A stretch of 64,000 bases of DNA from Bin87 sp965219925. Lineage in GTDB: Bacteria > Chloroflexota > Dehalococcoidia > Lucifugimonadales > UBA3495. The notes below the pieces were generated by a model, which saw nothing but the letters and a program-made list of their open reading frames with translations, was not told the origin of the DNA and made no database searches. This document shows positions 9,135-21,132 of the stretch, one piece after another. The stretch lies in NCBI GenBank assembly GCA_965219925.1, contig OZ244795.1, forward strand, positions 310,001 through 374,000. Direction: 5' to 3'. The position numbers and the translations under genes are program-made. The stretch's first letter is position 1. Each line of letters begins with the position of its first letter.

Positions 9135-9623
9135 GTGGTTGACTCAGTCGCATTTCGCACCGCGATGTCCAAATTTGCTACCGGCGTTACCGTAATTACT
9201 ACGCTGGACTCTCAGGGTTTTCCTCACGCTATGACCGCCAACGCCTTTACGTCGGTGTGTCTGGAACCGCCAACCTTGCTCGTGTGCGTGGCCCACAGCA
9301 CAATTACCTATGGGTACGTGGAACAGCAATTGCGTATTGGCATAAACGTCCTGCGCGAGGATCAGGAAGAGCTTGGTCGTTATTTCGCCCGCCCGCCGGC
9401 CCGCCGCGAAGGTAACCCGGAATACTCCTACACTGCTGGCGCCCACGGCGTACCCGCCCTGGATGGCGCAATGGTGTTCTTCAACTGCGACATCATCGGC
9501 TCCCACGTTTACGGCGACCATACCGTGTACGTCGGCGAAGTCAAAGAGATGATGCAAAGTGACCAGGAAGCAACGCCGCTGATGTTCTACGACAGCCAAT
9601 GGTATCATCCGGGCCAGGAATAA
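9135..9623 (+). CDS. Flavin reductase-like FMN-binding protein
   Basis: 162 residues from a GTG preceded by AGAGGGG. FRTAMSKFATGVTVITT and AMTANAFTSVCLEPPTLLVCV are the FMN-binding segments of the HpaC/flavin reductase family, and the C-terminal DGAMVFFNCDI and GDHTVYVGEV are typical. It would use NAD(P)H to reduce FMN or FAD for a partner monooxygenase, or act as a stand-alone diaphorase; no monooxygenase is adjacent. It lies 33 bases behind the cobalamin-binding gene and may supply reducing power for corrinoid reduction, which is inference. Confidence 0.88.
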   Translation: MVDSVAFRTAMSKFATGVTVITTLDSQGFPHAMTANAFTSVCLEPPTLLVCVAHSTITYGYVEQQLRIGINVLREDQEELGRYFARPPARREGNPEYSYTAGAHGVPALDGAMVFFNCDIIGSHVYGDHTVYVGEVKEMMQSDQEATPLMFYDSQWYHPGQE

Positions 9624-9762
9624 CCGGGCGGGCCAAGAATAGCTGGGCAACCGGATCGCAACAGCCAGGGCGCCAGCCACTTTAACGTTGACCTGGCCCG
9701 GATGTGGCGCTCCCGGTCGGCACAAGTGGGGGCATCAAGGATCGGAAACGCTGGCTGGCCGG

Positions 9763-10443
9763 TTAGTTATCCAGCCGCTCCAGGAATTGGGCAACCGCCG
9801 CGTTGACCGCTTCCGGTTGCTCCAGAGTCACGAAGTGGCCCGAGTTGGGAACCACCACGACTTCGGCGTTTTTTAGCTCCCGACCCAGGTATTCGGCATA
9901 CCGCACGGGTGTCATCACATCGTCCTGCCCCACGATAACCAGCGACGGCAGGTCGATCTCTTTGATCCGCTCCATCACGTCAAACTGATCGCAGGCTGAC
10001 AGGTCGCTGTGCTCGACCATCGGCCCGGATTGTAACGCTCGCTCCGCCAGTTGGGGCGCGAGTTCGTTGTTGATGGCCTCGTAATAGGCGGGCGCTTCCG
10101 AGCGCCATTGGGCGTCATTCAGGCAACGGTCCAGATAATCGGGGTGAACCCGCAGCCGACCTCCGGTGCCAATCAGCACCAGGCCGGCCAGATCCTGGGG
10201 AAACCGCAGCGCATAATCCAGCGCAATGGCGCCGCCCATCGAATGACCGAACAGTACAAACGGCGGGTAACCTCGCTCTAACGCATACTCCCGCAGCCAA
10301 TCGACGTAGCCGCCGATGGAATCCCGCGGTTCCCCGTCCGGATGGCCGGGCAGGTTGATTGCGTCAACCTCGGGGAACCGGGCTTTCTGATAGAAGTAGG
10401 TGAGCTCGTTCTGACCCGAGCCGTGTACCATTACCAGCCGCAT
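9763..10443 (-). CDS. Alpha/beta hydrolase
   Basis: 226 residues. The nucleophile elbow GHSMGG (Ser68), the acid region VGQDDVMTP and NSGHFVTLEQP with the catalytic His give a complete triad. The oxyanion-side HGSG is at the N-terminus. It lies 6 bases behind gyrA on the same strand, so it is probably cotranscribed with it. The substrate is unknown; the family includes esterases and C-C hydrolases. Confidence 0.87.
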   Translation of the reverse strand: MRLVMVHGSGQNELTYFYQKARFPEVDAINLPGHPDGEPRDSIGGYVDWLREYALERGYPPFVLFGHSMGGAIALDYALRFPQDLAGLVLIGTGGRLRVHPDYLDRCLNDAQWRSEAPAYYEAINNELAPQLAERALQSGPMVEHSDLSACDQFDVMERIKEIDLPSLVIVGQDDVMTPVRYAEYLGRELKNAEVVVVPNSGHFVTLEQPEAVNAAVAQFLERLDN

Positions 10444-10449
10444 GGTTTT

Positions 10450-13248
<2,799 letters not shown>

Positions 13249-13266
13249 CGAGAATGTCTCCTTGGG

Positions 13267-13902
13267 TTATCCGGTAGTCGGCGCTCTGCTGGCGAACTCG
13301 CCGGCTCGTTCGACCAGGCCGAGAAATAAATTGTTGAAATTGGCGGGTACTTCGTCGGCGCGTTCGGGCAAAAACTGCACGCCGATCACCCAACTGTGTT
13401 CTTTGCTTTCCAGGCCCTCAATTACGCCGTCGTCCAGATGGTATGCGATGGACATGAGACGCGGCGACCGGTGTCGTTCACGCAAGCCCAGGCGGTGGCG
13501 ACTGTTGACCCGGAACATGCCGGCGCTGCCAATGATCGCCGCCACCTTGGAACCAGGCGACAGGTAAATCTGATGGCGTTGAAAGTCGGAATCGGAGTTG
13601 ACGTCGTGCCCTTCCAGCGGGACCGGCGCGTCGCCGCCGAAGCAGGTGTTGAGCAGGTGCATTCCGCTCCCGGTGGACAGTACCGGCATATCGACAGCCA
13701 ACGCCGCCGACAGCAGCTCAAGATCTGACGATGCGGCGCATGAGTCAGGGATCAGCAAACCACCAACCCCGGCGAGCGCGTCGGGCGCCGGAGTATCGGA
13801 TGTGATGATGCGGACGTGGCCGCCAGCCGTTGCAACGGCTTGAAGGCAGGGATCCGGACTGCTGCCGTTCCGGTCGGATGCAACTACGGCGATTGTTGTC
13901 AA
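13267..13902 (-). CDS. Class I glutamine amidotransferase-fold protein (peptidase C26-like) lacking catalytic Cys and His
   Basis: 211 residues aligning by eye to the PuuD/peptidase C26 family: GGLLIPDS, then PVLSTGSGMHLLNTCFGG, FRVNSRHRLG and WVIGVQFLPE. In active members these read LGICRGMQLLN and GVQWHPE. Here the nucleophile Cys is replaced by Gly and the catalytic His by Leu; only Glu of the triad is kept. The reading frame is intact and sits 18 bases upstream of gyrA on the same strand, so it looks like a maintained, non-catalytic relative. A binding or regulatory role is inference. Confidence 0.75.
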   Translation of the reverse strand: MTTIAVVASDRNGSSPDPCLQAVATAGGHVRIITSDTPAPDALAGVGGLLIPDSCAASSDLELLSAALAVDMPVLSTGSGMHLLNTCFGGDAPVPLEGHDVNSDSDFQRHQIYLSPGSKVAAIIGSAGMFRVNSRHRLGLRERHRSPRLMSIAYHLDDGVIEGLESKEHSWVIGVQFLPERADEVPANFNNLFLGLVERAGEFASRAPTTG

Positions 13903-14028
13903 AAGACAGTAAACCTACAGGATATTGAGGTAGGCGTGGACATAATTCCACCCCTACAATTGTACTAAATTTCCCGTTGCCGCGCTCTGAACGGGTATGC
14001 GGATTTGTGCGAGGATTGGGCACAGATA

Positions 14029-14171
14029 CTCATGCGTACCCACTTTGTCATTGCGCCCCCGTACTCGATGTGGGGGTTGGCAATCTGGTCGCCGTAGCAA
14101 CGGCGGTTCGTCGACGTGCGTTCAGCCTCATCGAGATTGCCACGTCGCTGTGCTCCTCGCAATGACAAGGC
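14029..14171. repeat. GTCATTGCGA mini-element, first of a tandem pair
   Basis: It starts CTCATGCGTACCCACTTTGTCATTGCG and carries the GTCGCCGTAGCAACGG and TTCAGCCTCATCGAGATTGCCACG interior, ending CTCGCAATGACA. The gap 13903-14409 holds this element and a second copy but no gene. The right end lacks the GGGTACGCATGAG arm. Confidence 0.82.
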
Positions 14172-14198
14172 TCAAAACCCCCGCTCATCCTGATCCCT

Positions 14199-14311
14199 TA
14201 CTGTCATTGCGAGCGTAGCGTGGCAATCTCGTCGCCGTAGCAACGGCGGTTCGTCGACGTGCGTTCAGCCTCATCGAGATTGCCACGTCGCTGTGCTCCT
14301 CGCAATGACAG
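14199..14311. repeat. GTCATTGCGA mini-element, second of a tandem pair
   Basis: A core copy running from TGTCATTGCGAGCG to CTCCTCGCAATGACA. The interior from GTCGCCGTAGCAACGGCGG to the right end is almost identical to the copy 150 bases upstream, which suggests local duplication or conversion. Confidence 0.82.
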
Positions 14312-14409
14312 GTTAAAGCGGGTGCGGCCTGACGGGTCGGTAGAGGCTGGAGCCGGGTCACCCGCCTTTGCACCGGATGGGAGGAACGCAGCCAGGCGAG
14401 ATTGTTTGA

Positions 14410-15735
14410 CTATAACGCTTCGCCGGCGTCCTGGAGGACCATCCGGGCCACCTGCCGGCCCATCCTTACCGAGTAGTTGGTCCCCCGATCTTCGGGGTAA
14501 ATCTGGGTGGTATTGGCGAGGTACAAGCGGTCGATGGGAGTACGGTGGTCGGGAATTTGGTCGGAGTATCCCACGCCGATGATGGGTTGCGCTCCATCCA
14601 CCCGGTGATGGTGGTACTCAACGATCCAGTCGCGGGAGAATTGGGGGTTGATGCGCTGCAGGTGGGGGATAAACTCTTCCAGCAAGTCGGCCGGTTCTTT
14701 CCGGTAAAGCTCGCTGTTCCGGTCGGGGTAGTTGGTGAGATAAACGATGTGATGTCCACCGTACAGGTTGCGGTCGATCATATTGGTGTGTTCGATGATG
14801 CCGACGAAGGGCAGCGACCGGTCGGCCACGTTCAGCCAGTACTTGGACGACAGGGGCCGGTCGAGCACGAGGATCATCAACACCGCCGATAAGTAGCGGG
14901 CCGATTCCAGCACGGCACGATAGTCGTCAGGTAATTCGGGAGCCAACCGGGTGAACACGTAGGACGGCGTGGTCGCGATAACCGCGTCGTAGTCGTATTT
15001 GCGTTCCGGCTCGTTATCCACGGAGGCGACGAGTCCTTGGGCTACGCCGCCCTCGACAGCCACCCGGCGAACCGCAGCGCCGGTGTGTACCAGACCGCCC
15101 TGCTGCGCGACTCGCTCGCCGCAGACGTCGAACACGGTGCCGAAACTGCACATGGGATAGCCGAGGCGTTCCTTCTCCAGCCTTTTGCGCGAGGACACGC
15201 GAAGAAATATCTTGCCCCACAGCCAGGTCATGCCGACCTGATTGTAGTAATCGCCGAACTTGCCCCGCAGCATGGGTTCCCAAATGACTCGCCAGGCCGC
15301 ATCGCCCATGTGGTCGCGCACCCAATCCGCCGCGGTGATGCCTTCGAACTTGCGCCAGTTGCGGGTTTTCTGGAGGATGAAGGTCCACGCTCCCAACCTG
15401 ATGCGCTGGGCCAGGGTCAGGGGAGCAAACCGCAGCAGGTCCATGGGAGTGGCGAAATCCCAGATACGTCCTCCGTGGAACAAACCCACCCGAGACTCCA
15501 GCCATTGCAGAGAATCTCCCAGGCCCAGTTCTTCGATCAGCTGCACCATATCGGTATCGCTGACGAACAGATGGTGGTATCCGCGCTCCAGGTTGCCGCC
15601 GCCCACGGGGAACGTAGAAGCCTGTCCACCCAAAAATGGAGCAGCCTCAAACACTTCGGCGAAGTGTCCCCTGGTGGTCAACTCGTATGCGGCCGCCAGT
15701 CCGGCCGCGCCGCCGCCGATGATTCCTATCCGCAT
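14410..15735 (-). CDS. NAD(P)/FAD-dependent oxidoreductase (amine oxidase/protoporphyrinogen oxidase-like)
   Basis: 441 residues. The N-terminus IGIIGGGAAGLAAAYELTTRG is a Rossmann dinucleotide-binding motif followed by the Glu that binds FAD ribose. Downstream are GGQASTF, a middle substrate-cap region with several Trp residues, and the C-terminal FAD-contact LYLANTTQIYPEDRGTNYSVRMG. Members of this group are commonly encoded in envelope or glycan gene clusters. The next gene downstream of this promoter direction's predecessor, a flippase-like protein, ends 3 bases before this start, so the pair is one operon. The chemistry cannot be assigned. Confidence 0.82.
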   Translation of the reverse strand: MRIGIIGGGAAGLAAAYELTTRGHFAEVFEAAPFLGGQASTFPVGGGNLERGYHHLFVSDTDMVQLIEELGLGDSLQWLESRVGLFHGGRIWDFATPMDLLRFAPLTLAQRIRLGAWTFILQKTRNWRKFEGITAADWVRDHMGDAAWRVIWEPMLRGKFGDYYNQVGMTWLWGKIFLRVSSRKRLEKERLGYPMCSFGTVFDVCGERVAQQGGLVHTGAAVRRVAVEGGVAQGLVASVDNEPERKYDYDAVIATTPSYVFTRLAPELPDDYRAVLESARYLSAVLMILVLDRPLSSKYWLNVADRSLPFVGIIEHTNMIDRNLYGGHHIVYLTNYPDRNSELYRKEPADLLEEFIPHLQRINPQFSRDWIVEYHHHRVDGAQPIIGVGYSDQIPDHRTPIDRLYLANTTQIYPEDRGTNYSVRMGRQVARMVLQDAGEAL

Positions 15736-15738
15736 ACG

Positions 15739-16866
15739 CTAATCGTCCACTTCCGCGCCAGCGCCGGATGGCGCCGCGGGGTCATTGTCGCCGGGGGGTT
15801 CAGGCGAATTGGCCGGTATTGTATTGGCCGGTATCGTAGTGAGTCCGCGCAGGGACACGTGGTTAATCCACAACAAAGCCAGGCCCACCAGGTTTACCGG
15901 CAGCCACAATGCCACCAGATGCACTGCCACCGAGTAGGATGCTGCCGTGGCGTGGGCGACGGCCAGGCCGGTGAGCGTTTGCTGAGCCACCACCTCGAAG
16001 GGGCCGATGCCACCGATGGACGTGGGAATTGCCGTTACCAGGTTGGAAGTAACGGTGACCAGCACTATCGCCAAACCTAAGAGCCACCACGTGTCGAAAT
16101 ACTCGTGCAGGTTGAACGAATAGGCCACCACGATGTAAACGCCGGCTTCGGCCAGCCACACGGGCAACGAGGCCAGAAACAGTGTTACGTGCTTGCGCGG
16201 AGAATTGAGCGTGGCCAGTCCTTCGACGAACCGCAGGATAATGTCGGTTGCCATTGCACGGAACCGCAGCGGGAGCAGGCCGGTTAGCAGGACAGCCCAA
16301 CCAACTGCCCGTTCGCTTACCGACAGCGTCGTAAGCACGACCAGGGCGAAGGCGAAGGTGAATACCACCCCGGCCGCCAGCACAAAAGCCGTGGTTTGGT
16401 AGGCGATGCTGGCGCCGTCGAAAAGACCCGCCGCCAGCAGGATGGGCGCCGATATGGCTCCCATAGCGAGCAGGGTCAGTCCGTCGTAGAGGCGCTCCAC
16501 GCTGATGGTGGCGATGGACGATGGAACGCCAACTCTCTCTTCCCGCTGAGCCAGGTACACGGCTCGCACCAGTTCGCCGAGCCGCGCGGGGAGGATATTA
16601 TTGGCCATGTAACCGATGACTACCACCGGGAACAATCGCCGGACCGGAATGTTGGCAACCGGAGACAGCAGAAACTTCCAGCGGGCGGAACGGAAGTAAA
16701 CCGACAGGAAATACAGCGCGATGGCGGGCGCGAGGAACCGATAATCGGCGGAGCGCAAGGCGTGCAGCAGTTCCCGCCTGTCAACCAGCAGGACGAGCAG
16801 CGCCAGCGTAACGACGCTGACCAGAACTCCCGCCCAAAATCGCCAGTTGCCCAGCACAAAGGTCAT
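15739..16866 (-). CDS. Flippase-like (lysylphosphatidylglycerol synthase TM domain, UPF0104) membrane protein
   Basis: About 375 residues from the ATG at 16866. The open frame upstream of that point runs through a dispersed repeat and is not coding. Around eight hydrophobic segments are visible. The conserved region FRSARWKFLL, then PARLGELVRAVYLA and TISVERLYDGLTLL, identifies the YbhN/AglD-type flippase-like family, with GGIGPFE near the end. Its C-terminal tail is rich in Pro, Ala and Asp. Likely role: lipid or lipid-linked sugar translocation at the membrane. It is translationally close to the FAD oxidoreductase gene. Confidence 0.88.
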   Translation of the reverse strand: MTFVLGNWRFWAGVLVSVVTLALLVLLVDRRELLHALRSADYRFLAPAIALYFLSVYFRSARWKFLLSPVANIPVRRLFPVVVIGYMANNILPARLGELVRAVYLAQREERVGVPSSIATISVERLYDGLTLLAMGAISAPILLAAGLFDGASIAYQTTAFVLAAGVVFTFAFALVVLTTLSVSERAVGWAVLLTGLLPLRFRAMATDIILRFVEGLATLNSPRKHVTLFLASLPVWLAEAGVYIVVAYSFNLHEYFDTWWLLGLAIVLVTVTSNLVTAIPTSIGGIGPFEVVAQQTLTGLAVAHATAASYSVAVHLVALWLPVNLVGLALLWINHVSLRGLTTIPANTIPANSPEPPGDNDPAAPSGAGAEVDD

Positions 16867-16948
16867 GTTTTGCGGCCTGGAATCATACAACCACCGGGGC
16901 GACAAGCCCGGTCGAGGTGGTGAGTGAACGGCGCGGGTGCCCTGGGTT

Positions 16949-17128
16949 CTGTTGACATTTCCAGTCATTCCCGCGAAAGCGGGAATCCAGAGAGTCGGTA
17001 GGTGGCTAATTTCGGGATAGTTATGCTTATTAGGAGCACTGGATTCCGGCCCCGTATCAAGTACGAGGTGACGTTCTTTCGCCGGAATGACGAAATGAAA
17101 TTTCAAAATGTCAACGGAGCCTAATCAC
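16949..17128. repeat. Palindromic mini-element, TGTTGACATTT-end family (copy 2)
   Basis: Ends TCTGTTGACATTTCCAGTCATTCCCGC and GGAATGACGAAATGAAATTTCAAAATGTCAACGGAGCC. The interior differs from the other copies and includes a CCCCGTATCAAGTACGAGGTGACGTTCTTTC block also seen at 20385 and 30541. It occupies the 5' flank of the flippase-like gene, and the gap 16867-17399 contains no gene. Confidence 0.8.
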
Positions 17129-17204
17129 GGACGGAATTGGCCGGGGTTGCGGATAACGGTGCGACAAACAGCGGGCAATTGCCGGCGGTAAGCGCTGTAA
17201 CGCC

Positions 17205-17370
17205 CAGACCCGATTTGAATATGAAATTACAGCCACGTCACTCCGGCGAAAGCCGGAGTCCAAAGCTTGTAATCTGCTAGATTTTCGCGGCGAAGCTACC
17301 GGCATCGGTGCCTAGATTCCCGCTTTCGCGGGAATGACGGTGGTTAATTGGACTGTGTGCGATAGCCCTG
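17205..17370. repeat. 166-bp mini-element D, uninterrupted copy
   Basis: Runs from CAGACCCGATTTGAATATG to GTGTGCGATAGCCCTG. It matches the element at 31184-31766 once the 419-bp block inserted there is removed: ATGAAATTACAG-CACGTCACTCCGGCGAAAG, AAGCTACCGGCA, then CTAGATTCCCGC and GGTGGTTAATTGG. This copy keeps an empty CTAG (17312-17315) at the site that is filled in the other copy. Confidence 0.85.
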
Positions 17371-17399
17371 CGAAAGCGGTGTGGCAGGAGCGACGCGGT

Positions 17400-20015
17400 T
17401 TATTCATTTCGGGTGTACTGGAAGTATTCGGCGTTGTACCAGTCGCTGTCCTGACGTCGCGCTACCACGAAAGTAATGGCTTCGCGCCATTTGGAAGGAT
17501 CGACGGCAGAATTCCGGAAGAACCCGACATCGGCGGACAATTGCGCCCAGAAGTTAGTTTCCTGACGATTTTCACCGGGTCGGCGGTAGGTTTCAGGATA
17601 CCATAGCAGATTGCGCATCGGGCCGTCTCTGCGGTACACCGCCGGGGTTTCTTCGGTTACCTCGTGCCCCGCTTCGGCCAGGTACACCAACGGACCGGTA
17701 TCTTCGCCGACCTTGCGGCAATCCTCGGTTTCGTCCTCGCTGTCTTCGGTGCAGAACCGGTCGAACTGAAGGATGGCGGCTTGCGTCTCGTTGCGAACGT
17801 ACCACTGGAACGGGTACCACATATCGTAATCGACCTTCACGCTGCCGGTGGAGTTGCCGGCCGCCAACGCCTGCGGTTGCAACTCGCGGTACGTGGTCGG
17901 CAAGTCGGCCGAGCCCTGGGCGTACACCAGTACCTCCAGGTTGGAATCATCGTAGGTGTAGGCGGCCCGAAAAGCGGCAACTGTACCGAACAGCAGCAGC
18001 AACCCAGCGATGCCCACGGCGGCGACGCGGGCGCAATGAGGTCGTCGCCGCATCAAAAATGCAATCAGAACCGCCAGGGGCAGCAGGATCGCAGCTGCCA
18101 ACCAGGCCGCTATGTTGATACCCACATCGCCGGCGGCCAGCCAGCCGACCCACACGGCGAGCACAATCCACGCTGGCGACAGAATAAGCAACCAGATATT
18201 GCGACGACCCGGATTCGACCACGGTATCCCCTGGGCGAGATGCCCCACCAACGCGCCGGCCGACAGCGCCAACGGCAAAGTGATGTTCACCAGCAGCCAG
18301 GGCATCTTCTCGCCGGCGGTGGTGTAGGCGGCGAGAGTCGCAACCGTCCAGGCGGCCAGCGCCAACCCGAAAGGCTCCCGCCGCCGGATGAGCCACACAA
18401 CTGATGCGAGCCCGAATACCAGAACCAGCATCTCGTAAACGCTCAGTCCTATCGCGTAGTAATACCAGGGCTGGTTGCCGCGGGCTTCTCCCTGCTGCAC
18501 CAGCCAATATCCCAGGCTTTGCCACGATCCGGTGAATAACCCGGTGGCGTTGGAAAAAAATGTGGTGAACAGGGTTGTCCAAACCAGGTAGAAAATGCCG
18601 GCGCCAATGAGCCAAACGCCGCCGCCCCAGGCAATGCCCACGCCGAGGCTGATGACCAGTAACATCAACAGCGCCAGCACGGGAACGAGGTAGTGCAACG
18701 CCACCCGACCCTCGGCGAGGTCGGCAGTCGCCGCCACTTCCGGGAAGGGATTGCCCAGGATCGCCAGGTCGGGTAACTGGGTAGCCATCCACGTGCCGCC
18801 AATGAGCAGCGGCGCTCCGACTATGAGAGCAGTGCGTCGCCAGGAACCGCTGCCGTAGCGGCCGGCCGCCGCGGCAGCAACCAGAACCACGGCAGCGACG
18901 GTTCCCACGGCGCTCGGGCTGGCGACCAGGGAGCCGTTTTCGGCTGGCGGCAGCCCCAACCAGGCCAGGGTCAACGGCTGCATGAAAACCGCCGCCGTGG
19001 CAGCAATGCTGCCGACCACCGCCAGGGCAACCAGGGTGAGCTTGATGACGCTGCGCAGTCGCCAAGCCCAGAGGGCCAGGACCAGCGCCGCCACGATCAG
19101 GGCCACCGCCGCCGTTGGGTTCAACCATGAGGGCGCTGCCCAAAGCGGCAAGGAAACAAACGGCTCTGTCCAGATGGGCGCGCCGGTTTCTCCCGTGGAA
19201 CCGGTGTCCGGGGCCGCCATGGTCAGCCCCAACGGAGTTTGCAACAGGGAGATCATTGCAGCCGCCTGTGGCAGCGTGAGCGCAGTCAAAAACACAAAGA
19301 AGCCGGCGGCTCCGTGCAGTGCGCTGAAGCTTTGCCGCCGTCTGAACAGGAGCGCGATCTGCCGCCATCCCAAAACCAGCGCAGCGACGCCGACGAAGAA
19401 AATGACGAAGTATGCCGTCTCCTTGGTTGCGAGCATCAGGGCGAACACCAGGGCAGACCAGTACAGGTAGCGGTTGCGGCTGGTTTCCGTGTATCGCCAC
19501 ATCAATATCAGCAGCAGCAGCGCCCAAACCGCCATCAATATGTCGTTGCGTCCGAACCGGCTGAAATACAACATGGTGGGCGACAGCGTGAGGAAAATTG
19601 CGGCGCAGACGGCTCCGATTTCGCCGATGTTTCTCCGCAACCAGTAGGGTAGCGCCACCAGGACAACGCCGAATGCAGCGTAGGGAAAACGCGTCAGGAA
19701 ATCGGTGTCCCCGATCCACCTGATGATCGCCGCCACCATTTCGATCTGCAACGGCCCGTGCATCCAGGGGGAATGTATAAAGGGGATGCCCTGGGCCAAT
19801 TTCCACGCGAAATGGAGATGGATGGCCTCGTCGTAGTGCATGGTGCGGCCGTTGAGTTCCCAAAGGCGCAGCGCCGCCGCAACGATGGCGACGATCAGGA
19901 ACGCCCACTCTATCCGGCCAAAGCTGGGGCGGCCAAAGCTGGGGCGGCGCAGCGTGGGGCCAAACCATGTGGTCGGTGGCCCAATTCGGGGAAGCTTAGC
20001 GACTCGGTACAGCAT
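17400..20015 (-). CDS. Agl23-like PMT-type membrane protein (TIGR03663 family)
   Basis: 871 residues with a PMT-like (dolichyl-phosphate mannosyltransferase fold) N-terminal half: LRLWELNGRTMHYDEAIH carries the acidic catalytic-loop residues, followed by WMHGPLQIE, SRFGRNDILMAV and LATKETAYF. This arrangement is characteristic of the family called flippase activity-associated protein Agl23. At least twelve membrane helices precede a soluble C-terminal domain of about 180 residues. The first 35 residues include a duplicated RPSFGRPSFGR. Likely role: transfer or handling of lipid-linked sugars at the cell surface, together with the flippase-like protein and flavoprotein in the next operon. Confidence 0.85.
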   Translation of the reverse strand: MLYRVAKLPRIGPPTTWFGPTLRRPSFGRPSFGRIEWAFLIVAIVAAALRLWELNGRTMHYDEAIHLHFAWKLAQGIPFIHSPWMHGPLQIEMVAAIIRWIGDTDFLTRFPYAAFGVVLVALPYWLRRNIGEIGAVCAAIFLTLSPTMLYFSRFGRNDILMAVWALLLLILMWRYTETSRNRYLYWSALVFALMLATKETAYFVIFFVGVAALVLGWRQIALLFRRRQSFSALHGAAGFFVFLTALTLPQAAAMISLLQTPLGLTMAAPDTGSTGETGAPIWTEPFVSLPLWAAPSWLNPTAAVALIVAALVLALWAWRLRSVIKLTLVALAVVGSIAATAAVFMQPLTLAWLGLPPAENGSLVASPSAVGTVAAVVLVAAAAAGRYGSGSWRRTALIVGAPLLIGGTWMATQLPDLAILGNPFPEVAATADLAEGRVALHYLVPVLALLMLLVISLGVGIAWGGGVWLIGAGIFYLVWTTLFTTFFSNATGLFTGSWQSLGYWLVQQGEARGNQPWYYYAIGLSVYEMLVLVFGLASVVWLIRRREPFGLALAAWTVATLAAYTTAGEKMPWLLVNITLPLALSAGALVGHLAQGIPWSNPGRRNIWLLILSPAWIVLAVWVGWLAAGDVGINIAAWLAAAILLPLAVLIAFLMRRRPHCARVAAVGIAGLLLLFGTVAAFRAAYTYDDSNLEVLVYAQGSADLPTTYRELQPQALAAGNSTGSVKVDYDMWYPFQWYVRNETQAAILQFDRFCTEDSEDETEDCRKVGEDTGPLVYLAEAGHEVTEETPAVYRRDGPMRNLLWYPETYRRPGENRQETNFWAQLSADVGFFRNSAVDPSKWREAITFVVARRQDSDWYNAEYFQYTRNE

Positions 20016-20229
20016 CTAAACAGGTTAACGCTGGAAATCAGATTTCGGATTACCCGGTGGCGGAATAATCTACCACGGATACCGCGTTGTATGCCGGCAA
20101 TGCGGGTAATGACAACTGTTCACGTTTGAGGGGACTAAAACGGTTTGCGGTGGAAACTCCGTACTTGGTCGCCCCTCTGCAAGAGGCCGAATAGCCTGCA
20201 GATCCCCGCAAGTCTGAACAGTTATGGCC

Positions 20230-20376
20230 CACTGTCATTGCGAGGAGCGTAGCAACGTGGCAATCCCGTCGCCGTAGCAATGGTGATTTGCCGATGTGTG
20301 TTCAACCTCAACGAGATTGCCAACCCCCGCATTAAGTACGGGGTCGCAATGACAAATTAAAGTGGGTACGCATGAG
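20230..20376. repeat. GTCATTGCGA mini-element, left-truncated
   Basis: From TGTCATTGCGAGGAGCG to AAAGTGGGTACGCATGAG, with the right arm intact and the left CTCACGCGTACCC arm missing. The gap 20016-20574 contains this element and the next one and no gene. Confidence 0.82.
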
Positions 20377-20384
20377 GCCTTGGA

Positions 20385-20569
20385 GCCTGTTGACAATTAG
20401 CAAACCAGCCCGTCACTCCTGCGAAAGAACGTCACCCCGTACTTGATACGGGGCAGGAGCCCAGAGAGGGCATGATGAAAGAATCAGAACCGTGGTTAAC
20501 GACTGCGGCCACTGGATTCCCGCTTTCGCGGGAATGACGGTATTTGTCAACACACCCTAACAGGATGCA
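20385..20569. repeat. Mini-element C (GAGCCTGTTGACAATTAGC family), copy 1
   Basis: From GAGCCTGTTGACAATTAGC to CGGTATTTGTCAACACACCCTA. It is nearly identical along its whole length to 30540-30722, including CCAGCCCGTCACTCCTGCGAAAG, the CCCCGTACTTGATACGGGG hairpin and the unusual interior ATGAAAGAATCAGAACCGTG. The ends form imperfect inverted repeats around TGTTGACAA. Confidence 0.85.
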
Positions 20570-20574
20570 GCCTG

Positions 20575-21126
20575 TTATTTGACCGTTGAATCGTCGCCCA
20601 GGCTGCGAGCCAGGTTTCGCCGGCTGGCATCGGTGGATGGATGTTCGGCGCCCAATACTCTTTGCCGGTATTCCAGGTTGCGATGATGCAAGGCGGCGGC
20701 TTCGATGAACCGGCCGGCGGAGTGCAGGGCGTTGCCCAAACTTCCCTGGCTGCGCAGAGTGTCGGGGTGGTTTTCGCCGAGAACGGCTCGCCTGGCCGTC
20801 AGGAGTTCCGCGAATAATTCGATGGCGCGGTTGGTGTCGCCGGCGGCGAAGCGGCAATTGGCGAGGCTGCTGCGGTAACGGAGTGTTTGCACGTCATTGG
20901 GGCCGTGAACCTGGATGCTGGCGTTTACCGCGGATTCAAACCCGCGCAACGCCTCGTCGAACTTGCGGGCCGCCCGGAAAGCGTGGGCCAATCGATGCTG
21001 CGCCCGAACCGTCTCCTGATGCAGATCGCCGTGAGCAGACCGGGCCTGCTTCAGCTCGGCGTCGCGTCGCATGATGAAATCCTCCGGGCGGCGGCTCTCA
21101 GGGGGCGGGCGTTCCTGGAACTTCAT
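20575..21126 (-). CDS. Tetratricopeptide repeat protein
   Basis: 183 residues. Three to four TPR units of the TPR_10/TPR_12 (kinesin light chain-like) type are visible: RLAHAFRAARKFDEALRGFE, RSSLANCRFAAGDTNRAIELF and SLGNALHSAGRFIEAAALH, each followed by an LG-xxHP-like turn. It is a helical protein-binding scaffold without a catalytic domain. The gene starts 6 bases after the MoeA-fusion stop and is therefore its probable operon partner. Confidence 0.83.
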   Translation of the reverse strand: MKFQERPPPESRRPEDFIMRRDAELKQARSAHGDLHQETVRAQHRLAHAFRAARKFDEALRGFESAVNASIQVHGPNDVQTLRYRSSLANCRFAAGDTNRAIELFAELLTARRAVLGENHPDTLRSQGSLGNALHSAGRFIEAAALHHRNLEYRQRVLGAEHPSTDASRRNLARSLGDDSTVK

Positions 21127-21132
21127 GACGAC

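Noticed and set aside
14029..14311. Possible CRISPR-like array
   Set aside because: Two diverged copies of a mobile mini-element about 170 bp apart, with no short regular spacers, and no cas genes in the window.
16867..17106. N-terminal 80 residues in the frame of the flippase-like protein
   Set aside because: They read through a dispersed repeat (VIPAK, IPAFAGMTG), a typical translated-repeat artefact; the ATG at 16866 precedes the first membrane helix.
17947..19968. A 673-residue open frame overlapping the Agl23-like gene on the same strand
   Set aside because: It is an alternative frame of the same DNA with Arg/His/Gly-rich product; the 871-residue frame has membrane helices and conserved motifs.
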